64,000 bases of DNA from Fulvimarina pelagi HTCC2506 (lineage in GTDB: Bacteria > Pseudomonadota > Alphaproteobacteria > Rhizobiales > Rhizobiaceae), in contig NZ_DS022272.1 in assembly GCF_000153705.1 (NCBI RefSeq), positions 1,247,839 to 1,311,838 of the forward strand, in the 5' to 3' direction. The notes under the pieces are model-generated. The model did not search any database. It was not told the origin of the DNA and worked only from the letters and a program-made list of their open reading frames with translations. A program made the translations under genes and the position numbers. Positions 27,680 to 37,666 of the stretch are shown here, in pieces. Position 1 is the stretch's first letter. Each line of letters starts with the position of its first letter.

Positions 27680-28327
27680 CGCATTTCCTTTGACAAACAA
27701 ACATGCCCAAACGCTTGGAGGCGCTAGGCTCTCAAGGAAACGCGCCCTCCTCTGCTCGCCCTCCGGCGGCCGACAGGACACAACGAGGCGCTGCTCGTCA
27801 AAAGTCCGCGGGACACGTTAAAAAGCTGCTCAGACGCCTGTCCGAACGGCTGAGGGGTCAATAGTGATTGGCGCGTGCAGCGTCAAGCCCGGTTTTGACT
27901 TCCGTTGTTCAAGTCGGATGACCGTGAGGGGCCGGGCTTTTCGCGAAGACTCTGTTAAGAAGTGATTATTACTTTTTTGGTCCGCGCGTCTTGGGCGGGG
28001 CAAACCGGCGGCCAGTATAAAGGGAACCTCTTTCCTGACGAACGAGCTCCCGAGAGATCGCTTGTACCGCCTTCCCCACGAGTGTCCAAAGCGCGATTGA
28101 CCACATTTATGATGTGTTCCCGCAGGCTCGACGGTTGCGGGCTGCTGTAGCTGCGAGTCTAGAGTTCTGCGTGTCTCTCGATAATGTCGAAAGAAGGCAC
28201 TCGGCTCTGCCATCTTACTGGCTGATTTCCACTCTCTGCAGCTGGTTTCAGTGACACGTTCCTCCGTTTCCAGAAACCTTGAACGCATCAGCTCCTTTGG
28301 CTTTGGGATCTATGCTTCACAGACTCG
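27680..28327. other. Intergenic region upstream of rpsD
   Basis: The rpsD promoter must lie here; TTGACC and TTGACG hexamers occur on the minus strand about 120-180 bases upstream. A 152-codon open frame on the minus strand (27830-28288) has no ribosome site and an unprotein-like composition, so I do not call it. Confidence 0.4.
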
Positions 28328-28912
28328 TTAAACAGAACCAAAACCTTTGCGGAGTGCTTCGGCCTGAAGCACGGCGCGCGCATATTGCTCCCAGATCGAT
28401 CGTAAAGCTAGATGATTAGCTGTAAGGGCCTCTGCAAGTTGTTCAAGCTCGTTGAGCTTCGCGAGAGTTTGCGTAAACTTGGAACCGAGTTCGCCGCTGA
28501 GATCTCCGGACTTTGCCGCGTCCATTTGTTTAGACAAAGCTTTGCCATTCTCCGCGACTTCAGGAGCAATCTTGGCAAGCAATGTCTGTAGCCGTCCGCT
28601 TTCTATCTCAAAGGCTTCCAACTGTGGCCGCAGCTGTTCCAAGAGGCGCGCCGAATTCATCCAGTCTCGAGCGTGAGCGTCTAGATCTCTTCCCAGACCT
28701 TGAAAGCCACCGTGTATCGTTTTGGGAAGCACATTGAATGGTTCCTCAGTTCGGAGGCTCGACGCAGAATTTCGATGACCGTTCCCTACCGCCTGGCGCG
28801 CAGCGAAAGGTAGTCGGCCTGCGATTTCGGAGTCCTTGAAAGTTTTATTCAATTCTTTTTCAAGAAAATCCGGATCAGAATTTTTGCTTAAATCTTTAGT
28901 GACTTCAGACAT
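28328..28912 (-). CDS. Hypothetical helical protein
   Basis: The 194-residue protein matches no family I recognise. The N-terminal 75 residues are polar. From about 80 to 185 it is predicted to be almost wholly alpha-helical with heptad-like spacing (LLEQLRPQLEAFEIESGRLQTLLAKI, LAKLNELEQLAEALTANHLALRSIWEQYARAVLQ), suggesting a coiled coil. There is no signal peptide or membrane segment. GC content is lower than in the neighbours. It lies alone in a gene-poor stretch next to tRNA-Ser, so horizontal acquisition is possible. Confidence 0.55.
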   Translation of the reverse strand: MSEVTKDLSKNSDPDFLEKELNKTFKDSEIAGRLPFAARQAVGNGHRNSASSLRTEEPFNVLPKTIHGGFQGLGRDLDAHARDWMNSARLLEQLRPQLEAFEIESGRLQTLLAKIAPEVAENGKALSKQMDAAKSGDLSGELGSKFTQTLAKLNELEQLAEALTANHLALRSIWEQYARAVLQAEALRKGFGSV

Positions 28913-29114
28913 GATGATCTATCCCGAGATGGTTGAAGAACTTTTAGCAAAGATGCATGACTTTCAAAGTTTTTCCACTGAAAAAAGCGGGGTTAGTTAA
29001 TCGCATGAGCGGCAGTCGGTCCGACTGTTGCGCCGATTCATCAGCTCCGTTCATTCACGTGATGATCTCGCATAGTTCGTAGCGTCGTAATTAACCGTGC
29101 CGTATGGTTTGCAC

Positions 29115-29324
29115 ATGTTGCCTTCGCTCCCACCTGGACCCGCTGAGTTGTCTGATTCGGAACTTCCTCGAGCCATCGAGGATCTGGAGAACCGTGCGCT
29201 GCACTTTTGGCAGCTCGCAAATGATTTCAACAGGTTCGGGCTCACTTGGGAGCGTGATCAAGCGAGAAACGTAGCTCTCCAAGCGAGGGTCCGGGCGCTG
29301 ATAGCGACTCACCAAACTCCGTAG
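29115..29324 (+). CDS. Possible small hypothetical protein
   Basis: The frame of 69 residues is plausible as protein: after a Pro-rich start it is strongly helical (AIEDLENRALHFWQLANDF…RNVALQARVRALIATH). No clear Shine-Dalgarno is present and I know no homologue. The opposite strand also has an open frame, less protein-like. Confidence 0.3.
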   Translation: MLPSLPPGPAELSDSELPRAIEDLENRALHFWQLANDFNRFGLTWERDQARNVALQARVRALIATHQTP

Positions 29325-29468
29325 CTCCGTAGAGCCGAGCACAGGCTTGGAAGATGCAGCTTGTTGGCGCAACAAATCAGACGGATGCCACACGATACTC
29401 AGCGCATCGAAGCGTCCCTCGGCACACAACGGGCTCTCCAACGCTGACAGCGGCAGCCATCTAGTGGG

Positions 29469-29678
29469 ATGAACACCGTTGCAGAATCTGCGATTCGGTT
29501 AACCACGCGGTTGCCGGACCTCGAAGACGAATCTCTGCTCTTCCTGCTCGTCATGATGTTCCCGTTCGCTTCTAACCGAGAAGGCAGCGACAAGAGACGC
29601 TTCGAACACATGCTTGATCGGGCGCTCCGCTGTTCGGACCGCGATCGAAGATCAATCCCACGAAGCGAGAGCACCTAG
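29469..29678 (+). CDS. Possible small hypothetical protein
   Basis: The 69-residue frame contains a plausible helical, partly hydrophobic core (LPDLEDESLLFLLVMMFPF) and a basic C-terminus. The upstream GTGGG is a weak ribosome site. No homologue is recognised, and it could be a chance frame. Confidence 0.25.
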   Translation: MNTVAESAIRLTTRLPDLEDESLLFLLVMMFPFASNREGSDKRRFEHMLDRALRCSDRDRRSIPRSEST

Positions 29679-29743
29679 GAAAAAGGTAAGCGCGTCATCG
29701 CGCAGGTCAGCGACATTGCTTTCCAGGCGTTTGCAGACGGTGA

Positions 29744-29834
29744 TGGCGGAGAGGGGGGGATTCGAACCCCCGATACGCTATTAACGTATGCCGCATTTCG
29801 AGTGCGGTGCATTCGACCACTCTGCCACCTCTCC
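29744..29834 (-). tRNA. tRNA-Ser (anticodon CGA)
   Basis: The 91-base minus-strand cloverleaf has acceptor arms GGAGAGG/CCTCTCC. The anticodon stem CCGCA/TGCGG encloses CTCGAAA (anticodon CGA). It also has the long variable arm typical of serine tRNAs, the T-arm GGGGGTTCGAATCCCCC, and an encoded CCA. Confidence 0.97.
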
Positions 29835-30324
29835 GCGAGGAATCTCGCCTTATAATGTCCGAAGACGCTGCACGACCGCAGCTTCAAGGACATGGCGGGA
29901 TAGCGTGGTGTTCGCGCCAGCATCCGGGCGCGGACGCTCAATAGCAACAGGAATGCCCCGATGACAAGCGTTCAAACGCGTTGTCGCGAAAATTCGAGTA
30001 GTGCTGCCCCCGATACGACGATCCTCTTTCGAGCCGCCCTTTCTCACGTCACCCTGCGACGGTCAGACTTTCTGTTCATGCTTCACGAAGTTCGGTTGTA
30101 CAATCCGCATGTCGAGTTTTTCGATCGTCTCAGGGGGACAAGTGCCGATTGAGCATTTTGTTTGAAGAAGGTGGGCGATTTCAGCCTGAATACTGGGTTA
30201 GACCTACCCGTTCGGTGAGAATCGGTTGCCCGAGGGGCTTTCTCGTCTCTCGCCTGTTTCCTTCGACCGACCTTGCCCATAACATTACTCATTCGCCATA
30301 TCGAATGGCCCTGGGAGGTGCTGA
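29835..30324. other. Intergenic region upstream of fhs
   Basis: Nearly 500 bases separate tRNA-Ser from fhs. They must hold both promoters. I looked for a riboswitch-like leader before fhs and recognised none, and no gene is convincing. Confidence 0.4.
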
Positions 30325-32007
30325 ATGAGTGACGTGAAATCTGACATCGAGATTGCCCGTGCGGCAAAGAAGAAGCCGATCCAGGAGATCGGCGAAAAAC
30401 TCTCCATTCCGAGAGACCATCTCCTGCCCTACGGCCACGACAAGGCGAAAGTCACCGCAGACTTCATCAAAAGCCTTGAAGGACGTCCCGACGGCAATCT
30501 CATCCTCGTCACTGCGGTCAACCCGACACCCGCCGGCGAAGGCAAGACGACGACGACGGTCGGCCTTGGCGATGGCCTCAACGCGATCGGGAAGAAGGCG
30601 ACGATCTGCATCCGTGAGGCCTCGCTCGGTCCGAATTTCGGCGTCAAAGGCGGCGCCGCAGGCGGCGGGCTCGCTCAGATCGTACCGATGGAGGACATGA
30701 ACCTCCACTTCACCGGCGACATTCATGCCATCGGGACCGCGCATAACCTCCTGTCGGCGATGATCGACAACCATATCTACTACGACAATGAGCAGGGCAT
30801 CGACTCGCGCCGGATCACCTGGCCGCGTGTCATGGACATGAATGACCGCTCGCTGCGTCATATTGCTATTTCACTGGGCGGGGTCACCAACGGTTTTGTT
30901 CGTGAAGACCGTTTCGATATCACGGTCGCATCTGAGGTAATGGCGATCCTCTGTCTTGCTACCGATCTCGCCGACCTGCAGGAGCGGCTCGGCAACATCA
31001 TCATCGGCCAGCGACGGGACAAGACCCCGGTGACGGTGAAGGACATCAAGGCCGAAGGTGCGATGGCGGTCCTCCTGAAGGACGCGATTCAGCCCAATCT
31101 CGTTCAGACGCTGGAGAACAATCCGGCCTTCGTGCATGGCGGGCCGTTCGCGAACATCGCCCATGGCTGCAACTCTGTGATTGCGACGAAGACGGCGCTG
31201 AAGCTGTCCGATTATGTGGTAACCGAAGCCGGTTTTGGCGCAGATCTTGGCGCCGAGAAGTTCCTGAACATCAAGTGCCGGAAGGCCGGACTTAATCCCA
31301 AGGCCGTCGTGCTGGTCGCCACCGTGAGAGCGCTGAAGATGAATGGTGGCGTCGCCAAGGACGATCTCGGTACGGAGAACGTCCAGGCGGTGAAGGACGG
31401 CTGCGCCAATCTCGGCCGGCATATCGAGAATCTGAAGAAGTTCGATGTACCTGTGGTCGTCGCCATCAATCATTTTATCAAGGATACCGATGCCGAACTT
31501 CAGGCGGTTGTAGACTTCGCAAAGCAGACAGGCGCCGAAGACGCGATCGTAGCCAAGCACTGGGCCAAGGGCTCCGAAGGTGTCACGGAACTCGCCCAGA
31601 AGGTCGTCGAGGTCTGCGAAAGCAGCAGGTCGGCCTACAAGCCGCTCTATCCGGACGAGATGGGGCTGGTCGAAAAGATCGAGACTATCGCACGCGAGAT
31701 CTACCGGGCCGACGGGATCGAGGCGGATTCCAAGATTATCACTCAACTGAAGGACTGGGAGAAACAGGGCTACGGCAACCTGCCGGTGTGCATGGCGAAG
31801 ACCCAGTACTCTTTTTCGACGGATGCCTCGAAGCGCGGTGCGCCGACCGGCTTCAAGATCCCGATCCGCGAGGTGCGCCTGTCGGCCGGGGCTGGCTTCG
31901 TTGTCGTGGTCTGCGGTTCGGTGATGACCATGCCGGGCCTGCCGCGCAAACCCGCCGCCGAATCGATTCGCCTCAATGAGCAGGGGCAGATCGAAGGCCT
32001 CTTCTAA
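30325..32007 (+). CDS. fhs: Formate-tetrahydrofolate ligase
   Basis: The 560-residue enzyme makes 10-formyl-THF from formate, THF and ATP. The P-loop-like [18 protein letters not shown] is near 67-84, followed by [19 protein letters not shown], a family signature. The length is typical of the monofunctional bacterial enzyme. The ATG is preceded by GGGAGG at good spacing. Its product feeds purine synthesis and one-carbon metabolism; no other folate gene is adjacent. Confidence 0.97.
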   Translation: MSDVKSDIEIARAAKKKPIQEIGEKLSIPRDHLLPYGHDKAKVTADFIKSLEGRPDGNLILVTAVNPTPAGEGKTTTTVGLGDGLNAIGKKATICIREASLGPNFGVKGGAAGGGLAQIVPMEDMNLHFTGDIHAIGTAHNLLSAMIDNHIYYDNEQGIDSRRITWPRVMDMNDRSLRHIAISLGGVTNGFVREDRFDITVASEVMAILCLATDLADLQERLGNIIIGQRRDKTPVTVKDIKAEGAMAVLLKDAIQPNLVQTLENNPAFVHGGPFANIAHGCNSVIATKTALKLSDYVVTEAGFGADLGAEKFLNIKCRKAGLNPKAVVLVATVRALKMNGGVAKDDLGTENVQAVKDGCANLGRHIENLKKFDVPVVVAINHFIKDTDAELQAVVDFAKQTGAEDAIVAKHWAKGSEGVTELAQKVVEVCESSRSAYKPLYPDEMGLVEKIETIAREIYRADGIEADSKIITQLKDWEKQGYGNLPVCMAKTQYSFSTDASKRGAPTGFKIPIREVRLSAGAGFVVVVCGSVMTMPGLPRKPAAESIRLNEQGQIEGLF

Positions 32008-32084
32008 GCTCGTCTAGCCGGGCCGCATCCGGACCGCCCTCGCCTGTCGGCGCAGCCCTGTTTGCCAATTCGAAGAAGTGGAGA

Positions 32085-32114
32085 TCGCCCGAAGTCTTTT
32101 CGGACTTCGGGCGA
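32085..32114 (+). terminator. Hairpin downstream of fhs
   Basis: TCGCCCGAAGTC pairs perfectly with GACTTCGGGCGA (twelve pairs, six-base loop) about 80 bases after the fhs stop, followed by CTATTTG. It lies between convergent genes and probably ends fhs transcripts. Confidence 0.65.
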
Positions 32115-32222
32115 CTATTTGTCGGAAGAGAACATGACCGACCGCTTCGCACGAGCCTCGGTCGAGCCGGTTCACTCACTGACCGACCGGTTCGTTTCGA
32201 CCGCTCCTACGCGATAGCCACG

Positions 32223-33161
32223 TTAGTTCACCGGGGTCAGAAGAGGCTGCCCCGCGATGAAGGCCTTGACGTTGTCGCGCTGAAGCTTGCCCATCGCGGC
32301 ACGGGTCTCCACGGTCGCCGAGGCCTGATGCGGCTGCAGGACGACGTTCTCCATATCGTAGAACCGCTTGTCCGCATGCGGTTCGTTCCGGAAGACATCG
32401 AGGCAGGCGCCGCCCAGACGGCCGTCTTGAAGCGCCTCGATCATCGCATTCTCGTCGACGGTCGTGCCACGCGAAATGTTAACTAGAATGCCGCGAGGAC
32501 CAAGCGCCTCGATCATTTCTTTTGTGACGAAATCTTCCGTCGCCGGCCCACCGACGAGGGCGACGACGGCGAAATCGACGGCGCCCATCATGTCGAGGGC
32601 GTTCTCGTGGTAGATCCAGCTGTCCGGCGTGTCCTTGGATTTGCGCGACCAGTAGTGGATTTCCATCTTGAAGGCCGCGAAGCGGTCCGCGATCTCGCGG
32701 CCGATCCTGCCGAGACCGATGATGCCGACCTTCCCGCCGCTCATCTTGCGCTGGAGGGGAAAGGGCTGCTTTTGATCCCAGGCACCGGACCGCACGTGCT
32801 GTTCGGCTCTGGAGAGAGACCGCAGCTGAGCGAGGAGCATGGCGACCGTCAGATCGGCGACGTCGTCGGAAAGGACGTCCGGCGTATTGGTGATCTTGAT
32901 GTTACGCTGAGAGGCCGCGTCCACGTCGATCGCATCGTAGCCGACACCATTGTTCGCGATCAGTCCGAGGTTCGGGAAAAGATCCATCAGATCGCCGCCG
33001 AAGGCGTGATGGCCGATATAGGCGATCGCCTCGATCTTGTTTCTCGCCGCTTCGTCGAGGTCCATCGCTTGCTTCATCGAAGGCAGGAAGGTCCAACCCT
33101 CATCCTCGATCGCCTGATTGCTGATGTCGTCGTATCGGCCGACCGCCAGCACCTTGCTCAT
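32223..33161 (-). CDS. D-isomer-specific 2-hydroxyacid dehydrogenase
   Basis: The 312-residue NAD(P)-dependent enzyme has the Rossmann motif GLGRIGREIA near 148-157. The catalytic Arg is in NISRGTTVDE near 230, Glu in FRNEPH near 260 and His in LQPHQAS near 280. It most resembles glyoxylate/hydroxypyruvate reductases of the GhrB-like branch, but the substrate is not decided by sequence. The ATG at 33161 follows GAGGGGGAG. It is downstream of and co-directional with the suf operon, 146 bases from sufA. Confidence 0.88.
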   Translation of the reverse strand: MSKVLAVGRYDDISNQAIEDEGWTFLPSMKQAMDLDEAARNKIEAIAYIGHHAFGGDLMDLFPNLGLIANNGVGYDAIDVDAASQRNIKITNTPDVLSDDVADLTVAMLLAQLRSLSRAEQHVRSGAWDQKQPFPLQRKMSGGKVGIIGLGRIGREIADRFAAFKMEIHYWSRKSKDTPDSWIYHENALDMMGAVDFAVVALVGGPATEDFVTKEMIEALGPRGILVNISRGTTVDENAMIEALQDGRLGGACLDVFRNEPHADKRFYDMENVVLQPHQASATVETRAAMGKLQRDNVKAFIAGQPLLTPVN

Positions 33162-33307
33162 GACTCCCCCTCAAGCTGTGACATCTCAGCGCCGCGAAAC
33201 ACATACGGCGCAGAATTGACAGATGAGGCGGAAGAGGCGGATGTAAACCGCCGTTGCGCCCAGATCGGCGCGAGCGCGAAAAGCCCAGGAGCCATCGCAG
33301 GAAAGCG

Positions 33308-33691
33308 TCAGGCGCCGGCGCGCTGTTCGGCAAGAACCTTGAGATCGGCTGCTTTCAGTTCGACCGACTCGCCGCAACCGCAAGCGGAGGTCTGGTTCGG
33401 ATTGTTGAAGACGAAGCCCGAGCGCAGGACTGTCTCTTCATAGTCCATCTCAGTGCCGAGTAGGAATAGAACGGCTTCCGGCGCAATGTAGACCCGGGCG
33501 CCGTCCTTCTCGACCACGTCCTCGTTCTCGCGATGGTCCTTGGCGAGTTCGACCGTGTATTCCATACCCGCGCAGCCACCCTTCTTGACGCCCACACGAA
33601 CACCTAAAGCGTCGGCGGCGGCGTTATCGAGGATCGCCTGGACACGGCTTGCCGCTGCATCCGTTATGGAGAGCACCTGGAAACGGCCCAT
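33308..33691 (-). CDS. sufA: Fe-S cluster carrier SufA (HesB/IscA family)
   Basis: Starting at the ATG at 33691 (AAAGGA upstream), the 127-residue A-type carrier has the three conserved cysteines: one in KKGGCAGMEY near 40 and two in the C-terminal CGCGES near 107. It accepts a cluster from SufBCD and hands it to apo-proteins. It is the last gene of the suf operon, 62 bases after sufT. An in-frame extension to 33808 is not protein-like. Confidence 0.93.
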   Translation of the reverse strand: MGRFQVLSITDAAASRVQAILDNAAADALGVRVGVKKGGCAGMEYTVELAKDHRENEDVVEKDGARVYIAPEAVLFLLGTEMDYEETVLRSGFVFNNPNQTSACGCGESVELKAADLKVLAEQRAGA

Positions 33692-33753
33692 GATTTCGGT
33701 CCTTTCTCCGGCAACTTGCCGGACGGTCTGGTATCTGATCGCACGGCGATCGG

Positions 33754-34164
33754 TCAGAACCAACCGACGGCGACCTGCGCCTCTTCGCTCATTCGTTCCG
33801 GCGTCCAAGGCGGATCGAAGACGATTTCGACCTTGACCTGGCCCACGCCGTCTACGGACGCCACGGCATTCTCAACCCATATGGGCATTTCACCCGCGAC
33901 GGGGCAACCGGGCGCGGTCAACGTCATTTCGATATCAATGTCGCGGCTGTCATCGATGTCGACCTTGTAGATCAAACCCAACTCGTAGATATCAGCCGGA
34001 ATTTCCGGATCGTAGACGGTCTTGAGCGCGCCGATGATGTCGTCGGTGAGCCGCGTGAGTTCCTCAGGCGGGATCGCCGATTTGCCGGCCGACTCGCCCT
34101 GAGCCATCGCTACATTGGCCGCTTCGGTACCCGCCTCGTCGATTGTCTCGTTTTCTTCTGTCAT
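33754..34164 (-). CDS. sufT: SUF-associated MIP18/DUF59 family protein SufT
   Basis: The 136-residue protein has a disordered, acidic N-terminal 30 residues. The DUF59 domain then contains YDPEIPADIYELGLIY near 50-66 and the conserved Cys of TAPGCPVAGEMP near 86. SufT proteins help Fe-S cluster maturation in bacteria. It follows sufS after nine bases, with GAGGAG upstream of the ATG. Confidence 0.92.
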   Translation of the reverse strand: MTEENETIDEAGTEAANVAMAQGESAGKSAIPPEELTRLTDDIIGALKTVYDPEIPADIYELGLIYKVDIDDSRDIDIEMTLTAPGCPVAGEMPIWVENAVASVDGVGQVKVEIVFDPPWTPERMSEEAQVAVGWF

Positions 34165-34173
34165 TGAAGCTCC

Positions 34174-35436
34174 TCAGGCGAAGAACCTGCGCGCCTTTTC
34201 GAGCGCTTCAGCCAATTTATCTACTTCTGCCATGGTGTTGTACATCCCAAAGGATGCTCGACATGTGGACGTGGTGCCGAACCGCTTCAAGAGCGGCATC
34301 GCGCAGTGAGTGCCGGCACGCACGGCTATGCCCTCGCGATCAATCACCATGGAAATATCGTGGGCATGAATGCCCTCGATGTCGAAGGAAACGATCGCTC
34401 CTTTGCCGGGCGCCTCGCCGTAGATGCGCAGGGAGTTGATCTGCTTGAGGCGCTGATGGGCGTAGGCCCCAAGTTCGGCTTCGTGCACAGCAATCGCCTC
34501 GCGGCCGACGCGATCCACATATTCGAGAGCCGCGCCGAGCCCGATGGCCTGGACGATCGGCGGGGTGCCCGCTTCAAAGCGATGGGGCGGTGCGTTGTAG
34601 GTAACGCCCTCCTCCGTCACTTCGACAATCATCTCGCCGCCGCCATTGAATGGCTGCATCTGCTCCAGCATCTCGCGCTTGCCGTAGAGCACGCCGATAC
34701 CGGATGGTCCGTAGACTTTGTGACCAGTAAAGACGTACCAGTCGCAACCAATATCGGCGACATCGACCGGCAGATGCACGGCGCCCTGGCTTCCATCGAC
34801 AAGAACGGGGATGTCCTTTGAATGGGCGAGCCTCGTAACCGCCTCAACGTCCACAACGGTCCCAAGAACGTTCGACATGTGGGTCGTCGCGACCAGCTTA
34901 GTGCGCGGCGTGATGGCCTTCTCGAAGGATTCGACGGGGATCGACCCGTCGTCCTCGACGGGCACCCATATCAGCTTGGCGCCCTTCTTCTCCCGCAGGA
35001 AATGCCAAGGCACGATGTTGGAATGATGCTCGGCCTGGGTGAGGACGATTTCGTCGCCCTCGCCGATCTCCTGCATGCCATAGCCGTAGGCGACGAGATT
35101 GATTGCCTCGGTCGCCGAACGCGTGAAGACGACTTCGTCGCTGGAGCCGGCATTCAGAAACCGCCGCACAGCCTCGCGCGATGCCTCATAGGCATCGGTC
35201 GCCGCATTCGAGAGGAAATGCAGGCCGCGATGAACGTTGGCGTATTCATTCTCATAGGCGTGAGTGATGCGGTCGATCACCTGCCGCGGCTTCTGGGCAG
35301 ACGCGCCATTGTCGAGATAGACGAGCGGTTTGCCGTAGACTTCTTTCGATAGAATTGGAAAGTCCCGACGCACGGCCTCGACGTCATAGCGCACGACGTC
35401 GCGCGTTCTCTCGTCGGGGATCGTATCTATACTCAT
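34174..35436 (-). CDS. sufS: Cysteine desulfurase SufS (group II)
   Basis: The ATG at 35436 (420 residues) is used in place of a TTG six bases upstream. The PLP enzyme transfers sulfur from cysteine to SufE/SufU-type acceptors. The PLP Lys is in FTGHKVYGPSG near 226, the His stack in THMSN, and the active-site Cys in the group II context TSTCRASFGMYNT near 386. It follows sufD after a 131-base gap, the largest inside the downstream half of the operon. No sufE is in the window. Confidence 0.95.
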   Translation of the reverse strand: MSIDTIPDERTRDVVRYDVEAVRRDFPILSKEVYGKPLVYLDNGASAQKPRQVIDRITHAYENEYANVHRGLHFLSNAATDAYEASREAVRRFLNAGSSDEVVFTRSATEAINLVAYGYGMQEIGEGDEIVLTQAEHHSNIVPWHFLREKKGAKLIWVPVEDDGSIPVESFEKAITPRTKLVATTHMSNVLGTVVDVEAVTRLAHSKDIPVLVDGSQGAVHLPVDVADIGCDWYVFTGHKVYGPSGIGVLYGKREMLEQMQPFNGGGEMIVEVTEEGVTYNAPPHRFEAGTPPIVQAIGLGAALEYVDRVGREAIAVHEAELGAYAHQRLKQINSLRIYGEAPGKGAIVSFDIEGIHAHDISMVIDREGIAVRAGTHCAMPLLKRFGTTSTCRASFGMYNTMAEVDKLAEALEKARRFFA

Positions 35437-35567
35437 CGTCAATTAACTCCACTAGCTTTCCGTAGAGAGGAAAGAGCAATGCAGCGATCGGGTGCAATTG
35501 AGCGGCGCCAATATGCCTTGGACCTATCCCGATCGCTCTCCTTAGGCCGCGCAGAGGCCGCGCTTTC

Positions 35568-36821
35568 CTAGCGGATGTTAGCTTCCAGCCACGCCTCGAT
35601 ACGCGTTTCGAGTGCGTCCTCGATCGCCTCGACCTCCAGCTCCTCGACGACTTCGGCGACGAAAGCCTTGATCAGAAGTGCACGTGCCTGATCACCGGGT
35701 ATACCGCGCGACATGAGGTAGAATAGGTGATCGGCATCGATTTCGCCCGCCGTCGCGCCGTGACCGCACTGGACGTCGTCGGCGAAAATTTCGAGCTCCG
35801 GCTTTGCAGAGAAATCGCCTTCGTCCGACAGAAGCAGCGAGTTGCAGGCCATCTTCGCATCGGTCTTTTGAGCGCCTCGCGCGACCTTGATGATGCCTTG
35901 AAACACACCGTGCCCGCCAGTAACGACGTTTCGGAAAGTCTCGGTCGCCGTGGTGTGGGCTACCGTATGGTTCAGCGTCGTCGTCACGTCCACGTGCTGG
36001 CCAGCATGCAGCAGATTCACGCCCCTGATCTGGACGTCGGCGCCCTCGCCCACGACGTCCGTGTGGACCTCGTAACGCACGAACCCACCGCCGGCGTTCA
36101 GGACGAAAAGCCGGAAAACCGAGTCAGCTTCCAAGCGCACTGAAAGCTGGCCCAGATGGCTGGAATCGAGACCCTTCTCCTGATCGACGATCCAGAGCAC
36201 GTTCGCGCCCGCCCCAACATGGAGCATGTTCACGCCGGTCGAGGGCGCACCAGTAGTGCCGCCGTCGAGGCGTTCAACGATCGTCGCCTCCGCTTTTTCG
36301 CCGATCGTGACGGTAGTGAACGCATGGCTTTTCAGCCCCGTTGCAGGACGAAGCTCCAGCGCGTGGTCGAGATGTGTACCCGCCGCGACATCGATGGTCG
36401 CCGAAGCCGCGCCGAATGCGGCGTTCATGGCGCGGACCGTATCGATCGACCGATCGAGCCGGTTCGGCGTTGTTTTCCAGTCCGCCTCGCCCGCAGAGGC
36501 GCTACCGGTGACGCCGTTCGGCAGATGCGCCGCCTCAGGAGCGTCGAGATCGACCACCGCGGAACCCTGAAGCAAGGGCTCGAGCAGCGTCTCACCGCTC
36601 TCACGAAGCGCCTCAACGGCATCATCGGAGCCGAGACGCTTGCCCATCAGTTGACGGAGATCTGTATAATGCCAGGCCTCCACCTTGCGGGTCGGCAGGC
36701 CCTCGCGGCGCAGCGCCTCGATGGCAGGTCGGCGCGCGTTCTCGTTCTCCCCTTGGGCTTCCGCCAGCTGAATGAGCCGGGTTTCTGCGGGGGTGCGTGG
36801 ACGCAGTTCGGTAACGCTCAT
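35568..36821 (-). CDS. sufD: Fe-S cluster scaffold complex subunit SufD
   Basis: The 417-residue protein belongs to the SufB/SufD family. Its C-terminal half holds the beta-helix and the conserved TEIFADDVQCGHGATAGEIDADHLFYLMSRGIP block near 345-377, including the His implicated at the SufB-SufD interface. With SufB and SufC it forms the SufBC2D scaffold. The start lies two bases after the sufC stop. Confidence 0.95.
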   Translation of the reverse strand: MSVTELRPRTPAETRLIQLAEAQGENENARRPAIEALRREGLPTRKVEAWHYTDLRQLMGKRLGSDDAVEALRESGETLLEPLLQGSAVVDLDAPEAAHLPNGVTGSASAGEADWKTTPNRLDRSIDTVRAMNAAFGAASATIDVAAGTHLDHALELRPATGLKSHAFTTVTIGEKAEATIVERLDGGTTGAPSTGVNMLHVGAGANVLWIVDQEKGLDSSHLGQLSVRLEADSVFRLFVLNAGGGFVRYEVHTDVVGEGADVQIRGVNLLHAGQHVDVTTTLNHTVAHTTATETFRNVVTGGHGVFQGIIKVARGAQKTDAKMACNSLLLSDEGDFSAKPELEIFADDVQCGHGATAGEIDADHLFYLMSRGIPGDQARALLIKAFVAEVVEELEVEAIEDALETRIEAWLEANIR

Positions 36822-36823
36822 GT

Positions 36824-37579
36824 TTACGCAGCCTCTTCGATGATCTGGCTGTAGCCTTCCCTTTCGAGCTGCAAGGCGAGATCCTTGTCGCCGGTCTTCA
36901 CGATGCGGCCATTCGACAGAACGTGAACGGTATCCGGCACGATGTAATCGAGAAGGCGCTGATAGTGAGTGATGACGAGAAAGGAGCGCTCCGGCGAACG
37001 CAGCGCGTTGACGCCGTCGGCAACGATCTTCAGCGCATCAATGTCGAGGCCGGAATCGGTCTCGTCCATAACGCAGAGCTTCGGCTCGAGTAGCGCCATT
37101 TGAAGGATTTCCGCGCGCTTCTTTTCGCCGCCGGAAAATCCAACATTCAGCGGCCTCTTCAGCATCTCGGGATTGATCTTGAGATCACCCGCAGCGGCTT
37201 TCACACGACGCATGAATTCAGGCGTGGTGAGTTCGTCCTCGTCGCGCGCCTTGCGCTGGGCGTTCAGCGCCGTCTTGAGAAAGGTCATCGTCGCGACGCC
37301 GGGGATTTCAAGCGGATACTGGAACGCGAGAAAGAGGCCCGAGGCCGCGCGTTCGTCCGGCTCCATTTCGAGGATCGACTCACCGTTGTAGAGGATGTCG
37401 CCTTCGGTGACTTCGTAGTCCTCGCGGCCAGCAAGGATATAGGAAAGGGTCGACTTACCAGAGCCGTTTGGTCCCATGATGGCGGCGATTTCGCCGTCGT
37501 TGACGGTCAGGTCGACCCCCCGAAGGATTTCGGTCCCCTCGTCGGCAACGCGGGCATGGAGGTTCTTGATTTCGAGCAT
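36824..37579 (-). CDS. sufC: Fe-S assembly ATPase SufC
   Basis: The 251-residue ABC-type ATPase has Walker A GPNGSGKST near 37-45, signature FSGGEKKR near 146 and Walker B LCVMDETDSGLDID near 166. It drives conformational changes of SufBD. The ATG at 37579 has CGGAAA upstream and gives the usual length; an earlier frame start would add eight residues. Confidence 0.96.
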   Translation of the reverse strand: MLEIKNLHARVADEGTEILRGVDLTVNDGEIAAIMGPNGSGKSTLSYILAGREDYEVTEGDILYNGESILEMEPDERAASGLFLAFQYPLEIPGVATMTFLKTALNAQRKARDEDELTTPEFMRRVKAAAGDLKINPEMLKRPLNVGFSGGEKKRAEILQMALLEPKLCVMDETDSGLDIDALKIVADGVNALRSPERSFLVITHYQRLLDYIVPDTVHVLSNGRIVKTGDKDLALQLEREGYSQIIEEAA

Positions 37580-37666
37580 GTGTTTCCGTCCAGTGTCGTT
37601 CATCAGGCGCAGGTTGCGCAGTTCCTAATTTTCTAGGTCATCGTCATGACGTGAGCTCAGTGGCCG

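Larger units (their letters stand above)
28913..29743. other. Gene-poor accessory-looking region next to tRNA-Ser
   Basis: Over 830 bases hold only two weak candidate small genes on the plus strand, listed separately. Base composition is less GC-rich than the core. I found no copy of the tRNA-Ser 3' end, no integrase and no transposase. Confidence 0.45.

Noticed and set aside
27830-28288. Open frame of 152 codons on the minus strand upstream of rpsD
   Set aside because: No ribosome site, Arg/Ser-rich random-like composition, and no family resemblance.
29835-30324. Possible riboswitch in the long fhs leader
   Set aside because: No conserved core of a known class could be found by eye; structure search would be needed.
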